Assembly: GCF_031457455.1 (NCBI RefSeq) | Contig: NZ_JAVDWU010000002.1 | Coordinates: 1-64,000, forward strand | Direction: 5' to 3' | Source: Hydrogenophaga palleronii_A | GTDB taxonomy: Bacteria; Pseudomonadota; Gammaproteobacteria; Burkholderiales; Burkholderiaceae_C | DNA length: 64,000 nt | Shown: one piece after another, positions 1 through 8,110 of the stretch | Position numbering within the stretch: the first letter of the stretch is position 1 | Layout: every line of letters starts with the position of its first letter | The notes under the pieces: model-generated | Told to the model about the DNA's origin: nothing | Database searches by the model: none | Seen by the model: the letters and a program-made list of their open reading frames with translations, nothing else | Program-made: the position numbers and the translations under genes

Positions 1-2
1 GC

Positions 3-80
3 ATCGCCTTTGCCGTTTGGCGCACCGGCAAACCGTTTGATCCGCAACGCATACCCCAGTCGCTTGACAACAAACCATAG
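3..80 (+). CDS. C-terminal tail of an IS110-like transposase (cut by window edge)
   Basis: An open frame enters from the left edge and stops at TAG (78-80), giving about 25 residues that end in a segment reading AVWRTGKPFDP. IS110-family transposases often finish with a short helix followed by a Gly-Lys-Pro-Phe-Asp-like segment, so this may be the end of one. Only the tail is visible and no catalytic residues or insertion ends can be seen, so the assignment rests on a short, weak match. It could equally be the end of an unrelated gene. Confidence 0.4.
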   Translation: MAFAVWRTGKPFDPQRIPQSLDNKP

Positions 81-84
81 AACC

Positions 85-149
85 TTTGCCGGGCCTTTGG
101 GTGCGCCCCCCTTTCAGGGGGGTGACGCCGAAGGCGGCGCGGGGGGTGG
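85..149 (-). repeat. dispersed GC-rich hairpin repeat, copy 1
   Basis: Reverse-oriented copy of an intergenic element seen five times in this window. Read on the minus strand it has a CCCCC-GCGCC stem with a TTCG-type loop, then a CCCCC/TTTCA-type/GGGGG hairpin, then a GCCCGGCAAAG end. It lies between two convergent coding regions, where it could act as a bidirectional terminator or an mRNA 3-prime end structure. It is grouped with the other copies by shared order of stems, not by an alignment score. Confidence 0.7.
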
Positions 150-152
150 CCG

Positions 153-1517
153 TTAGGCCTGCCAAGTGCTCCCATGCTCCGGCACCAGCGCCTGCCAGCG
201 CAACTCGTTTTCAATGCGGTAGCGCAGCCGGTCAGAGGCCTCCGGATCGCCGTGCACCACGAACACGCGGCGCGGTGCGCCGGGCAGGGCGCGCAGCCAC
301 GCCAGCAACTGGCCTGCGTCGGCATGGGCAGACGCGGAAGCGAGCTGAACGATCTCGGCGCGCACCGGGATGTCTTTTCCGTGCATGCGCAACTGGGTGG
401 CCCCGTGCGCCAGACTGGCGCCACGCGTGCCGGGCGCCTGGTAGCCAGTGAGCAACACCATGTTGCGGTGGTCACCCAAGTATTTGGCCAGGTGGTGAAG
501 CACCCGCCCGCCGGTGGCCATGCCGCTGGCAGAGATGATCACCTTCGGACCGTGCTGCAAGGCGATGGTCTTGGACTCGTCGGGCGTGCGCGTCATGGTG
601 GCCACGGTGGCCATGGCGTGGCACTGGGCTGCGTTCAAGCGGTGCTCACCCAGGTGCTGGGCAAACAGCTCGGTGCTGTGGATGGCCATGGGGCTGTCCA
701 GGTACACCGGCAGTCCGCTCGGCAGCGTGCCTGCTGCCTTGAGTTCGGCAATGGCGTGCAGCAGCGCCTGTGCACGGCCCACGGCAAATGCGGGTACCAC
801 GACGGTGCCACCACGCGCGGCCACGCGCTGCAGGGCAGGGCCCAGTTCGGCCAGCACGTCTTCATCCGGGTGCTCGCGGTCGCCGTAAGTGGATTCGCAC
901 ACCACCACGTCGGCCGCTGGCGGGTTCTCAGGGGCCAGCATGATGGCATCGTCCGGCCGGCCCAGATCACCCGAGAACAGAATGCGCCGCCCGCCCACTT
1001 CCAGCAGCAGGCTGGCCGCCCCAAGGATGTGCCCGGCGCCGGAGAAGCGTGCCGTCCACCCGGGCACTGGCTCAAAAACCTGGTTCATGCGCGCGGTGCG
1101 GATCAGCTTCAGGCTGCGGCGGGCATCGTCTTCGGTGTAGAGCGGCAGCGCCGGCGCGTGTTTGGAGAAGCCCTTGCGGTTGGCAAATGCCGCGTCTTCT
1201 TCCTGTATGTGGCCGCTGTCAGGCAACAGGATCTGCGCCAGATCACGCGTGGCAGGTGTGGTCCACACCTTGCCGTGAAAGCCTTCGTTGGCCAGCAGGG
1301 GCAGGTAGCCACTGTGGTCCAGGTGGGCGTGCGTGAGGATCACCGCGCCGATGTTGTTGGGCAATATCGGTAACGGGTCGCGGTTGCGAAGCCGCAGCTG
1401 CTTGTAGCCCTGAAACAGGCCGCAGTCCACCAGCACACTGTGCCCATCGTGTTCGACCAGATACTTGGAGCCGGTGACGGTGCCAGCGCCGCCGAGGAAT
1501 CGGATGTGTACGCTCAT
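153..1517 (-). CDS. MBL-fold beta-CASP metallo-hydrolase (RNA-processing exonuclease-like)
   Basis: A 454-residue protein of the metallo-beta-lactamase/beta-CASP superfamily, the group that holds CPSF-73-like RNA nucleases and bacterial relatives. It starts with the strand GGAGTVTGSKYL and carries the zinc-binding motif HAHLDHSG (His63, His65, Asp67, His68). A second metal-site stretch is FSGDLGR, and the C-terminal part has SASAHADAGQL, typical of the RMMBL domain. The length matches the family (about 450). Family members cut RNA or DNA in the cytoplasm; the substrate here is unknown. The gene stands alone, convergent with the left-edge frame. The ATG at 1517 fits the usual MxxxIxFLGGAG start. 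Confidence 0.9.
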   Translation of the reverse strand: MSVHIRFLGGAGTVTGSKYLVEHDGHSVLVDCGLFQGYKQLRLRNRDPLPILPNNIGAVILTHAHLDHSGYLPLLANEGFHGKVWTTPATRDLAQILLPDSGHIQEEDAAFANRKGFSKHAPALPLYTEDDARRSLKLIRTARMNQVFEPVPGWTARFSGAGHILGAASLLLEVGGRRILFSGDLGRPDDAIMLAPENPPAADVVVCESTYGDREHPDEDVLAELGPALQRVAARGGTVVVPAFAVGRAQALLHAIAELKAAGTLPSGLPVYLDSPMAIHSTELFAQHLGEHRLNAAQCHAMATVATMTRTPDESKTIALQHGPKVIISASGMATGGRVLHHLAKYLGDHRNMVLLTGYQAPGTRGASLAHGATQLRMHGKDIPVRAEIVQLASASAHADAGQLLAWLRALPGAPRRVFVVHGDPEASDRLRYRIENELRWQALVPEHGSTWQA

Positions 1518-1716
1518 TCAGGCAGTGTAGTCCTGTGTGGTTCCGCGTCTGCCACCGGGTGGCACAACGTCTTGGCCTGGGCGCGCGTGGGCGGTAGACG
1601 TTATGAGGAGGTCGTCCCCCAATGGGGGCTGGAAGCTCTCAGGTCGCAGGCATTCAATGTGGATTCCGCTGGGCGTGAGAGCTTCGATCCGGTTCAGCGG
1701 GCAGTTCACACCACCC

Positions 1717-1723
1717 AAGGAGG
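1717..1723 (+). promoter_or_regulatory. strong Shine-Dalgarno AAGGAGG of the subtilase gene
   Basis: AAGGAGG lies six bases before the ATG at 1730. It is the strongest ribosome-binding site noticed in the window and fixes the start of the serine protease gene, which therefore begins without a signal peptide. Confidence 0.8.
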
Positions 1724-1729
1724 CTAGCC

Positions 1730-4138
1730 ATGATCACCACCCGATTGCTCAATCCCAGAACCTTGTTGCGGCCTGACGACCTGCGAGCCATTGTGGCCGC
1801 GGTGCCGTCCTTGCGCGGCGACGCAGGCCAGCCGGATGAGCGGACGAAGCGCACCGGTTTCGTGGTGCTGCAACTGGCTGAAGGCGGGCTCACACCCGAA
1901 GCCGATGCCGCCGACAGCCTGGCTGCCGTGCTCAAGCAAGGGCAGCTTGGCGCCTTGGCAGACCTGCTCAAGTCGCTGGGGCTTTCCAAGGGCCGTCGAT
2001 TGATCACGGCTGTTTCGCCCAAGCGCCTTCGTGAGATGGAGGAGCGTGCAGAGCGCAGTCCTTTGCCGCCATTGCGCAGCCTGCGTGCTTACTGGCTGCT
2101 CGACCTCCGTGGTCAGCCCCATGACATCGACGCCGTCGTCAAACGCCTCATGGCCACCCCCGGCGTGGCTCAGGCCTACGAGCACCGCAGCGGTGACGAC
2201 CCGGCAAACAACCCCGGCAACGATCCCTTCAATGCCATGCAGGGCTACCAGGACGCAGCGCCTGACGGCATCGATGCCCGCTGGGCCTGGACCCAGCCCG
2301 GTGGCTTCGGTCAGGGTATAGGTGTGTGCGACGTGGAACAAGGCTGGCGCCTCACCCACGAGGACCTGGCAGCGGCCGCACCTTCACTGATCTTCAACGA
2401 CAACCGGGCGTCCAGCTTCAACCACGGCTGTGCGGTGCTGGGTGAAATGGTGTCGGTCGACAACGCCGTGGGGGTGGTCGGCATCGCTTCGGCAGCGTCG
2501 CCTGTGCTTTGCTCAAGTCACTTCGATGCGGGCCTGGGCGTCAGTGGATTCGTGGCCGATGCCGTGATCGCCGCAGTGGACCAGATGGCGGCGGGCGATG
2601 TGATGCTGATCGAGGTGCAGACGAGCTTTCTACCGGCCGAAATCGTGGATGACACCTTTGACGCCATCCGTCTGGCATCGGCCCTGGGCATTGTGGTGTG
2701 TGCGGCGGCCGGCAATGGCAGCTCGAACCTGGACACCTTCACCAACGCCGGCGGGCTGCAGATCCTCAACCCGGCATCGGCGGACTTCCGCGATTCTGGT
2801 GCCATCATGGTGGGCGCCTGTCTGAGCCCACTGCCGCACAACCGCAAGGCCGCCAGCAATTTCGGCGCACGGCTGGACTGTTTCGCCTGGGGCGAGGACG
2901 TGGTCACCACGGGCACCGGCGACCTCGATGACGGCGGCGGCAACCCCGATCAGGCCTATGCCGGCGACTTCCAGAATACCTCCGCGGCAACGCCCACCAT
3001 TGCGGGTGCCGCGCTCATCGTGCAGTCCACCCACGCCGCGGCCACCGGAGCACGCCTGTCACCCATGCAGATGCGCGCAATCCTTTCGAACCCGCTCACC
3101 GGCACGGCCCAGGGTGGCGGGGTGGCCGGCAACATCGGCATCATGCCGAACCTGCGCGCCATTCTCGACGGCAACCTGGGCGTGGTGGCCGATGTCTACC
3201 TGCGCGACAACGTGGGTGACGACGGCAGCGTGCCCACCGCCGGCGCCATCAGTGCCAGCCCGGACATCATCGTGCTCCCTGGCACTGTGCCCGACCCCAA
3301 CGCCGCCTTTGGCGAAGGCTCTGGCACCGAGAACGCCAACAACCTGGGCTCGCAGGTGCAAGGCGGGCAGGACAACTTCATCTATGTGCGCATGAAAAAC
3401 CGTGGCGGCACCGACGCCACCGGCGTGCAGGCCCAGGTGTTCTGGAGCCCTGTTTCCACGCTGGTCACGCCAGCGCTGTGGAACGCCATTGGCACCACCA
3501 CACCTGTGGATGTGCCCGTGGGCGACACCCTTGTGGTAACCGACGCACTCACCTGGCCAGCCGCCGAAGTGCCTGCCACCGGCCACTACTGCTTCGTCGG
3601 CATTCTGGACCACGCGGCGGACCCGGCTCCGGTGCTGCCTTCACCCACCGACTTCGACGGTTTCCGCGCGTTCATCCGCAACCAGAACAACGTCACCTGG
3701 CGCAATTTCAATGTGGTGGAAGCAGTGGAAGAACCCTCGGCCGACCCTTCGGTGCACCACTTCCTGATTGCCAACTTCCCCAAGGAGCGGCGCTTCTTCG
3801 ATTTCGTGATCCAGCGCCGCCTCTCGCGCGAGGTGCGCGTCACCCTGGATGTGCCTGCCGCACTGGCCAAGGCGTTCGTGGCCGGGCTGGAGATGGACTA
3901 CAAGCTCGATAAGGCCCGCCAGCGTGCGCAGATCGTGTTGCCCAGTGCGCCCTACATGCGCGTGCCACGCGTGCTGCTGCCGGCCGACGCGCGGCTGGAC
4001 TGCCGCATTACTTTCAAGGGCGTGGCCAAGCAGGCACGGGCCGGGCAGTCGCTGTCTATCGCGCAGGTGTTCGAAGGAGAAGAGGTGGGGCGCGTGACCT
4101 GGCGTTTCGAGCGCAAGCGCAAGGCCATCAAAGGCTGA
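1730..4138 (+). CDS. S8 family serine protease (subtilisin-like) without signal peptide
   Basis: An 802-residue protein with a subtilase domain at about residues 190-475. The catalytic triad is readable: Asp201 in GVCDVEQGW, His232 in FNHGCAVLGE and Ser418 in NTSAATPTIAG. The usual GTSxAxP motif has Asn in place of Gly, which is tolerated in the family. The first ~190 residues may be a propeptide or a separate domain. Residues ~500-660 look like an Ig/CARDB-like beta module (FIYVRMKNRGG), and a further beta-rich tail of about 140 residues follows with no recognised family. No signal peptide or membrane segment is visible at a start fixed by a strong ribosome site, so export by the Sec route is not expected. 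No immunity gene or partner is adjacent, and the substrate is unknown. Confidence 0.88.
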   Translation: MITTRLLNPRTLLRPDDLRAIVAAVPSLRGDAGQPDERTKRTGFVVLQLAEGGLTPEADAADSLAAVLKQGQLGALADLLKSLGLSKGRRLITAVSPKRLREMEERAERSPLPPLRSLRAYWLLDLRGQPHDIDAVVKRLMATPGVAQAYEHRSGDDPANNPGNDPFNAMQGYQDAAPDGIDARWAWTQPGGFGQGIGVCDVEQGWRLTHEDLAAAAPSLIFNDNRASSFNHGCAVLGEMVSVDNAVGVVGIASAASPVLCSSHFDAGLGVSGFVADAVIAAVDQMAAGDVMLIEVQTSFLPAEIVDDTFDAIRLASALGIVVCAAAGNGSSNLDTFTNAGGLQILNPASADFRDSGAIMVGACLSPLPHNRKAASNFGARLDCFAWGEDVVTTGTGDLDDGGGNPDQAYAGDFQNTSAATPTIAGAALIVQSTHAAATGARLSPMQMRAILSNPLTGTAQGGGVAGNIGIMPNLRAILDGNLGVVADVYLRDNVGDDGSVPTAGAISASPDIIVLPGTVPDPNAAFGEGSGTENANNLGSQVQGGQDNFIYVRMKNRGGTDATGVQAQVFWSPVSTLVTPALWNAIGTTTPVDVPVGDTLVVTDALTWPAAEVPATGHYCFVGILDHAADPAPVLPSPTDFDGFRAFIRNQNNVTWRNFNVVEAVEEPSADPSVHHFLIANFPKERRFFDFVIQRRLSREVRVTLDVPAALAKAFVAGLEMDYKLDKARQRAQIVLPSAPYMRVPRVLLPADARLDCRITFKGVAKQARAGQSLSIAQVFEGEEVGRVTWRFERKRKAIKG

Positions 4139-4199
4139 GCGCTGTGGGCCTTCGGTTCCAAAGGCGCGGTTCATTGGGTCGGGCTTTGCTGATCCCGAA

Positions 4200-5225
4200 C
4201 TACAGCGCCGCGTCCAGCATCAGCATGAACACAAAACCCGCCATCAGCGTGACCGAGGCCAGACTCTCGAAACCGTTGCGGTGCGTTTCGGGAATGATCT
4301 CGTGGCTCACCACAAAGATCATGGCGCCCGCCGCCACCGCCAGGCCTACCGGGTAAAACGCCGGCAGGCTGCCCAGCACCCACAGCCCCAGAATGGCGCC
4401 CAGCGGCTCGGCCAGGCCAGAGAGCGCCGCGACGCCCCACGACAAGGCCGCACTCTTGCCCAGCGAGCGCAACGCCATGGCCACGATCAGACCTTCCGGC
4501 ATGTTCTGCAGGCCAATCGCCAGCGCCACCGAGGCGCCGGTCTGCGCCGCACCGCCCGCGTCAACACCCAGCCCCGCGCCCGAATACGCGGCACCCACCG
4601 CCAGCCCCTCAGGCACGTTGTGGATCAGTATGGCCAGCACCATCAGCCAGGCTCGCTGAGCATTCGCCGCTTCGCCGCCCGCCGACCACTGCCCGGCGTG
4701 GCCGGGCGCTGCCGGCGGCAGCACGGCATGTTCGTGCGGCATGGCCTTGTCGATCGCCAGCATCAGGCCCATGCCCAGCAGCAGGCCTACTGCCGTGAGC
4801 CCGGCCGCACCCGTTTGCGCCGCACCGGTGGCGGCCAGCATGGCCCGTCCGGCTTCCAGCGAGGGCAGCAAGAGCGCAAAAATGGCCGCCGCCAGCATCA
4901 CGCCCGCTGCGAAAGCCATCAGCGCCGATTCCTGCCGCTTGCTCACCCGCTGCACCAGGAACACCGGCAAGGCCCCCACCGCCGTGGCCAGTGCCGCGAT
5001 CAGCGAAGCCTGCACCCCCGCCGTCATCGCGCTGCTGGCGCCCGTGGCGTCCCACCACAGGCGAGCGGGCCCCCAGAAGGTGCTGCCTGCCACCAACCCT
5101 GCCATCAACAGCAGACCCGCGCCCAGCGCCAGCAAGGCGTTGCGCAGGGCATGAGGCGGCAAAGGAAGCTCCAGTTGCTGGATCTGGAACCAGGCGGGCT
5201 GCAGCTGACGGATGAGGGCGGTCAT
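4200..5225 (-). CDS. ZIP family metal transporter (ZupT/GufA-like)
   Basis: A 341-residue inner-membrane protein with about eight hydrophobic segments. The family signature is clear: HNVPEGLAVG in one helix and QNMPEGLIVA in the next, where His, Asn, Glu and Pro residues line the divalent-metal path, followed by SGLAEPLGA and VSHEIIPE. ZIP proteins carry zinc or other divalent cations into the cytoplasm. A Gly/His-bearing loop (around HEHAVLPP) sits between helices 3 and 4. The start MTALIRQL at 5225 is chosen over a longer upstream frame because GGAGC lies just before it and the longer extension is not membrane-like. Metal specificity cannot be read from the sequence. Confidence 0.9.
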   Translation of the reverse strand: MTALIRQLQPAWFQIQQLELPLPPHALRNALLALGAGLLLMAGLVAGSTFWGPARLWWDATGASSAMTAGVQASLIAALATAVGALPVFLVQRVSKRQESALMAFAAGVMLAAAIFALLLPSLEAGRAMLAATGAAQTGAAGLTAVGLLLGMGLMLAIDKAMPHEHAVLPPAAPGHAGQWSAGGEAANAQRAWLMVLAILIHNVPEGLAVGAAYSGAGLGVDAGGAAQTGASVALAIGLQNMPEGLIVAMALRSLGKSAALSWGVAALSGLAEPLGAILGLWVLGSLPAFYPVGLAVAAGAMIFVVSHEIIPETHRNGFESLASVTLMAGFVFMLMLDAAL

Positions 5226-5548
5226 GGGGGGCTCCTGGATCGGAGTCTGTTGCAATGATTGATTAGTGTGGCAAAAACTATCGATGCTTCCTATTTGATT
5301 GATTCGATGTCGTTGATAGCTGTCAGCAGTGACCCGAGCCAGCAACATGGCGCACGGGGAGCTGGAGGTTCGATTCGGCCTTGGCTGGTCCACTGTGGTG
5401 GGCCAGCCGGGCTTTCCGGGGCGGAACAGAGGACGCGGCAGGACCGCCGGGTGGAGCAAAAATGAACAATCGCTCGGCGGTCCAGGCAGCAAAATCTCAG
5501 GGTTTATCCTGTATTCATCTAGTCCTATAGAGGACTATATTTCGAGGC
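5226..5548. other. 323-base divergent promoter region
   Basis: The gap between the minus-strand ZIP gene and the plus-strand GntR gene contains no convincing gene. The half near the ZIP gene (5250-5330) is AT-rich with several CTAT/ATAG tetramers. The half near the regulator ends in an inverted repeat, listed separately. No metal-sensing riboswitch could be recognised. Confidence 0.6.
5520..5537. promoter_or_regulatory. inverted repeat TAGTCC-N6-GGACTA, likely GntR operator
   Basis: Perfect six-base arms with the AT-rich spacer TATAGA end eleven bases before the start of the GntR/HutC gene. The size and dyad symmetry suit a dimeric winged-helix repressor, so autoregulation of the regulator and the following genes is a reasonable inference. 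No second copy was noticed in the window. Confidence 0.55.
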
Positions 5549-6286
5549 ATGAACCCACCTCTCCATCTTCTGAGATCGGAACCTGGTCTTAGCCGGTATG
5601 CCTCGCTGGCACAGGCACTCCGTGCCCGGGTTGTAGCTGGTGAATGGCCGCCGGGCTCGGCCTTGCCAGCCGAAAGCCAGTTGGCCAACGAGCACGGCGT
5701 GGCGCTGGGCACCATGCGCCGCGCGCTGGAGCTACTGGCAGAGCAGGGCTTCATCGAGCGCATTCATGGCAAGGGCACCTTTGTGCGGCAAGGGCTCACG
5801 GGGGCCACCATGTTGCGCTTCTTCCGGTTTGACAGTGGCACGGGCGAAGTGCCCAAGTCGCGCATCTTGCAGCGCAGCCAGGTCAGCGCACCGGCGACGG
5901 TGTCGCGAGCACTGGGCATGGGCGCCGGGGAGCCGGTGTTGCGGCTCCACCGCTTGCGCCTCATGGGCGACCAGCCCCGGCTTTTTGAAGAACTCTGGTT
6001 GCCGCTGGACCTCTTTGGCCCGCTCGCCGACGACGACCTCTCCACCTGGGAAGACCTGCTCTACCCGATGTTTGCTCGCCGGGTGCAGGTGCATGTGCAC
6101 CGCGCGGTGGACGACATTGGTTTTTCCCAATTGAGCGCCGTGCAGGCTCAGCACCTGGCTTTGCCGCCTGGTCATCCCTGCGCGCAGGTACAGCGCTCGG
6201 CCTTTGATCTCGCCGGGCGCTGCGTTGAAGTGCGCACCACCAGCGGCGACGCCCACGCCTTTCACTACACCGTCACCATCACCTGA
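5549..6286 (+). CDS. GntR family regulator, HutC subfamily (UTRA domain)
   Basis: A 245-residue regulator. Residues ~15-80 form the GntR winged helix (LPAESQLANEHGVALGTMRRAL, then the wing around HGKGTFV). Residues ~95-240 match the UTRA ligand-binding domain, with the typical pair of strands PVLRLHRLRLM and the late ARRVQVHVHRAVDDIGFS region. HutC-type proteins bind a small metabolite and release DNA. It sits 10 bases before the Bug receptor and upstream of an amidohydrolase, so it probably controls their use of an organic acid. The ribosome site GAGG is close to the ATG and not ideal, but the helix boundaries support this start. Confidence 0.9.
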   Translation: MNPPLHLLRSEPGLSRYASLAQALRARVVAGEWPPGSALPAESQLANEHGVALGTMRRALELLAEQGFIERIHGKGTFVRQGLTGATMLRFFRFDSGTGEVPKSRILQRSQVSAPATVSRALGMGAGEPVLRLHRLRLMGDQPRLFEELWLPLDLFGPLADDDLSTWEDLLYPMFARRVQVHVHRAVDDIGFSQLSAVQAQHLALPPGHPCAQVQRSAFDLAGRCVEVRTTSGDAHAFHYTVTIT

Positions 6287-6296
6287 AGGAATTCCC

Positions 6297-7301
6297 ATGT
6301 CTGCCATTCCCTCCCACACTGGCGCGCAGCTTTCGCGCCGCAGGCTCATAACCGCAGCCGGCGCCGCCCTGGCAGCTCCCTGGTTCGGTGCCCATGCACA
6401 GACCAAAATTGCCGGTGGCAAGCCGATCATGTTGGTGGTGTCGTACCCACCCGGTGGCGGTGCCGACCTCATGGCGCGCATCCTCGCACCCCGCATGGAA
6501 GCGGCCCTGGGTCAGCCCGTGGTGGTGGAGAACAGGGCGGGTGCCGGCGGGCAGATCGCGGCCGGCTATGTGGCGCGGGCCGCAGCCGATGGCAGCACGC
6601 TTCTGCTGGATGCGTCTTCCTTCTCCGTGACCCCATCGCTATACCCCAAGCTGCCGTACGACACCGCGACCGCCTTCACCCCGCTCGCGGTGCTGGCCAC
6701 TTTCCCCAATGTGCTGGTGTGCAACCCGGCCTTTGAGGCCGAAAGCGTGAAGGACGTGATCCGCCTGGCCAAGGCCCGGTCGCTCACCTACGCTTCTTCC
6801 GGCAATGGCTCGGCGCAGCACCTGGCGGGTGCCCTGTTTGAACAGCGTGCAGGTGTGACGCTCACCCACATCCCCTTCCGTGGCGGCGGACCCGCCATGA
6901 ACAACGTGATGGGTGGGCACGTGCCGCTGTTCTTTGCCAACGTGGCTTCTGCGCTGGGCCACATCAAGGCCGGCAAGCTGCGCCCCCTGGGAGTGACCAG
7001 CAAGCTGCGTGTGCGTTCACTGCCCGATGTGCCCACCATGGCCGAAGTGGGTGTGACGGGCTACGAGGTGCTGGAATGGAACCCCGTTCTGGCGCCCGCA
7101 GGCATCAACGCCGAGGTGAAAGCGACCCTGGTGGCTGTCATTCGCACGGCGCTGGACGATGCGGAGGTGCTTGGGCGCATCCGCCAATTGGGCGGTGACC
7201 TGTTTGCTGACCCCAGCCAGCAGAGTGCCGGCCAGTTCATCGCGGCGCAGCAGGCCCTGTGGGGCAAGGTGATCAAGGAACGGAACATCACGGCCGGATG
7301 A
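6297..7301 (+). CDS. Bug family tripartite tricarboxylate transporter receptor
   Basis: A 334-residue periplasmic binding protein. The N-terminus has twin arginines (SRRRLITAAGAAL) and a cleavage site after AHA, suggesting Tat export. The mature part begins with the Bug hallmark VVSYPPGGGADLMAR, followed by VVENRAGAGGQIAA and the later HIPFRGGGPAMNNVMGG. Bug proteins bind carboxylates or small aromatics with no charged contact, usually for TctAB permeases, but no TctA or TctB is in the window. Start 6297 is preferred to an upstream ATG because it has AAGGA nearby and gives a clean signal peptide. The stop overlaps the next ATG. Confidence 0.93.
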   Translation: MSAIPSHTGAQLSRRRLITAAGAALAAPWFGAHAQTKIAGGKPIMLVVSYPPGGGADLMARILAPRMEAALGQPVVVENRAGAGGQIAAGYVARAAADGSTLLLDASSFSVTPSLYPKLPYDTATAFTPLAVLATFPNVLVCNPAFEAESVKDVIRLAKARSLTYASSGNGSAQHLAGALFEQRAGVTLTHIPFRGGGPAMNNVMGGHVPLFFANVASALGHIKAGKLRPLGVTSKLRVRSLPDVPTMAEVGVTGYEVLEWNPVLAPAGINAEVKATLVAVIRTALDDAEVLGRIRQLGGDLFADPSQQSAGQFIAAQQALWGKVIKERNITAG

Positions 7302-8107
7302 GCACACATCAAAACATCGTCAGCCCCGCCGGAGGCTGGGACTGCCATGTGCATGTGTTCGACGCAGCGCACCCGGTGCAGGGTGGCCACTACCGTCCGG
7401 TGCAGCACGACCTGGCCGACATTGAGGCGCTGGCGCAGGCGCACGGGGTGCATCATCTGGTGCTGGTGCAGCCCAGTGTGTACGGCACCGACAACACCGT
7501 GCTGCTGCAGGCGCTGGCTCATCAGCCAGAACGCCACCGTGGCGTGGTTGTGATCGACCGCGGTATTACCGACGCTGAGCTCGACCGCATGCACGCCATG
7601 GGCGTGCGTGGCGTGCGCTTCAACCTGGTCTCGCCGGTGGGCAATGGCCACGAAGGCCTGGAGGCGCTGGCCCCCCGCCTACGCGAGCGCGGCTGGCACG
7701 TGCAGTGGTACGCCAAAGCCGAGCAACTGGCCACCATTGCCGCGCTGCACGAAGGCACGGGCCTCACTGCGGTGCTTGACCATCTGGCTGGTATGGGCAC
7801 GGCTGTTGCCTCCAGCGACCCGGCATGGGCGGCGCTGCGCGCGCTGGCGGCGCAGGGTGCATGGGTCAAGTTGTCAGGCTGGTACCGCCTGCAGGCCAGT
7901 GCACCTTACGACGCACTGGGTGCCCATATCCAGCGCATGGCTGCTGAAATGAAGGAGCGCCTGGTGTGGGGCTCCGACTGGCCGCACACCGCTTTTTCAG
8001 CCGATGCCTTGCCGCCCTACGCCAGCGTCTGGCGGCCGGTGGTGGACGCGCTGGGTCTCACACGCGCTGCGCAGATTCGAGCGGCAGGGGCCGCGCTGTA
8101 CACCTGA
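7298..8107 (+). CDS. amidohydrolase, 2-pyrone-4,6-dicarboxylate hydrolase-like
   Basis: A 269-residue amidohydrolase_2 family TIM-barrel enzyme. The metal motif is DCHVHVFD near the N-terminus, a conserved VLDHLAG segment lies mid-protein, and VWGSDWPHT supplies the catalytic Asp. It is a shorter, diverged relative of the LigI protein encoded near 56-57 kb in this same window. It starts inside the stop of the Bug gene (ATGA), a sign of translational coupling, so the receptor and hydrolase probably serve the same substrate, likely a lactone or pyrone carboxylate. The exact substrate cannot be inferred. Confidence 0.85.
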   Translation: MSTHQNIVSPAGGWDCHVHVFDAAHPVQGGHYRPVQHDLADIEALAQAHGVHHLVLVQPSVYGTDNTVLLQALAHQPERHRGVVVIDRGITDAELDRMHAMGVRGVRFNLVSPVGNGHEGLEALAPRLRERGWHVQWYAKAEQLATIAALHEGTGLTAVLDHLAGMGTAVASSDPAWAALRALAAQGAWVKLSGWYRLQASAPYDALGAHIQRMAAEMKERLVWGSDWPHTAFSADALPPYASVWRPVVDALGLTRAAQIRAAGAALYT

Positions 8108-8110
8108 TTT

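Noticed and set aside
174..1373. Long plus-strand open frame opposite the beta-CASP gene
   Set aside because: It is a high-GC antisense shadow, rich in His, Arg and Gln without domain signs, while the minus strand encodes a clear family protein.
4139..4199. Terminator between the subtilase and ZIP genes
   Set aside because: GCCTT/AAGGC gives only a five-base stem with no T run.
5278..5325. CTAT/ATAG tetramers that resemble OxyR half-sites before the ZIP gene
   Set aside because: The spacing does not follow the regular N7 pattern of OxyR sites and no redox gene is adjacent.
5226..5340. Possible metal riboswitch before the ZIP transporter gene
   Set aside because: No yybP-ykoY-type paired helices or conserved loop could be found in the leader.
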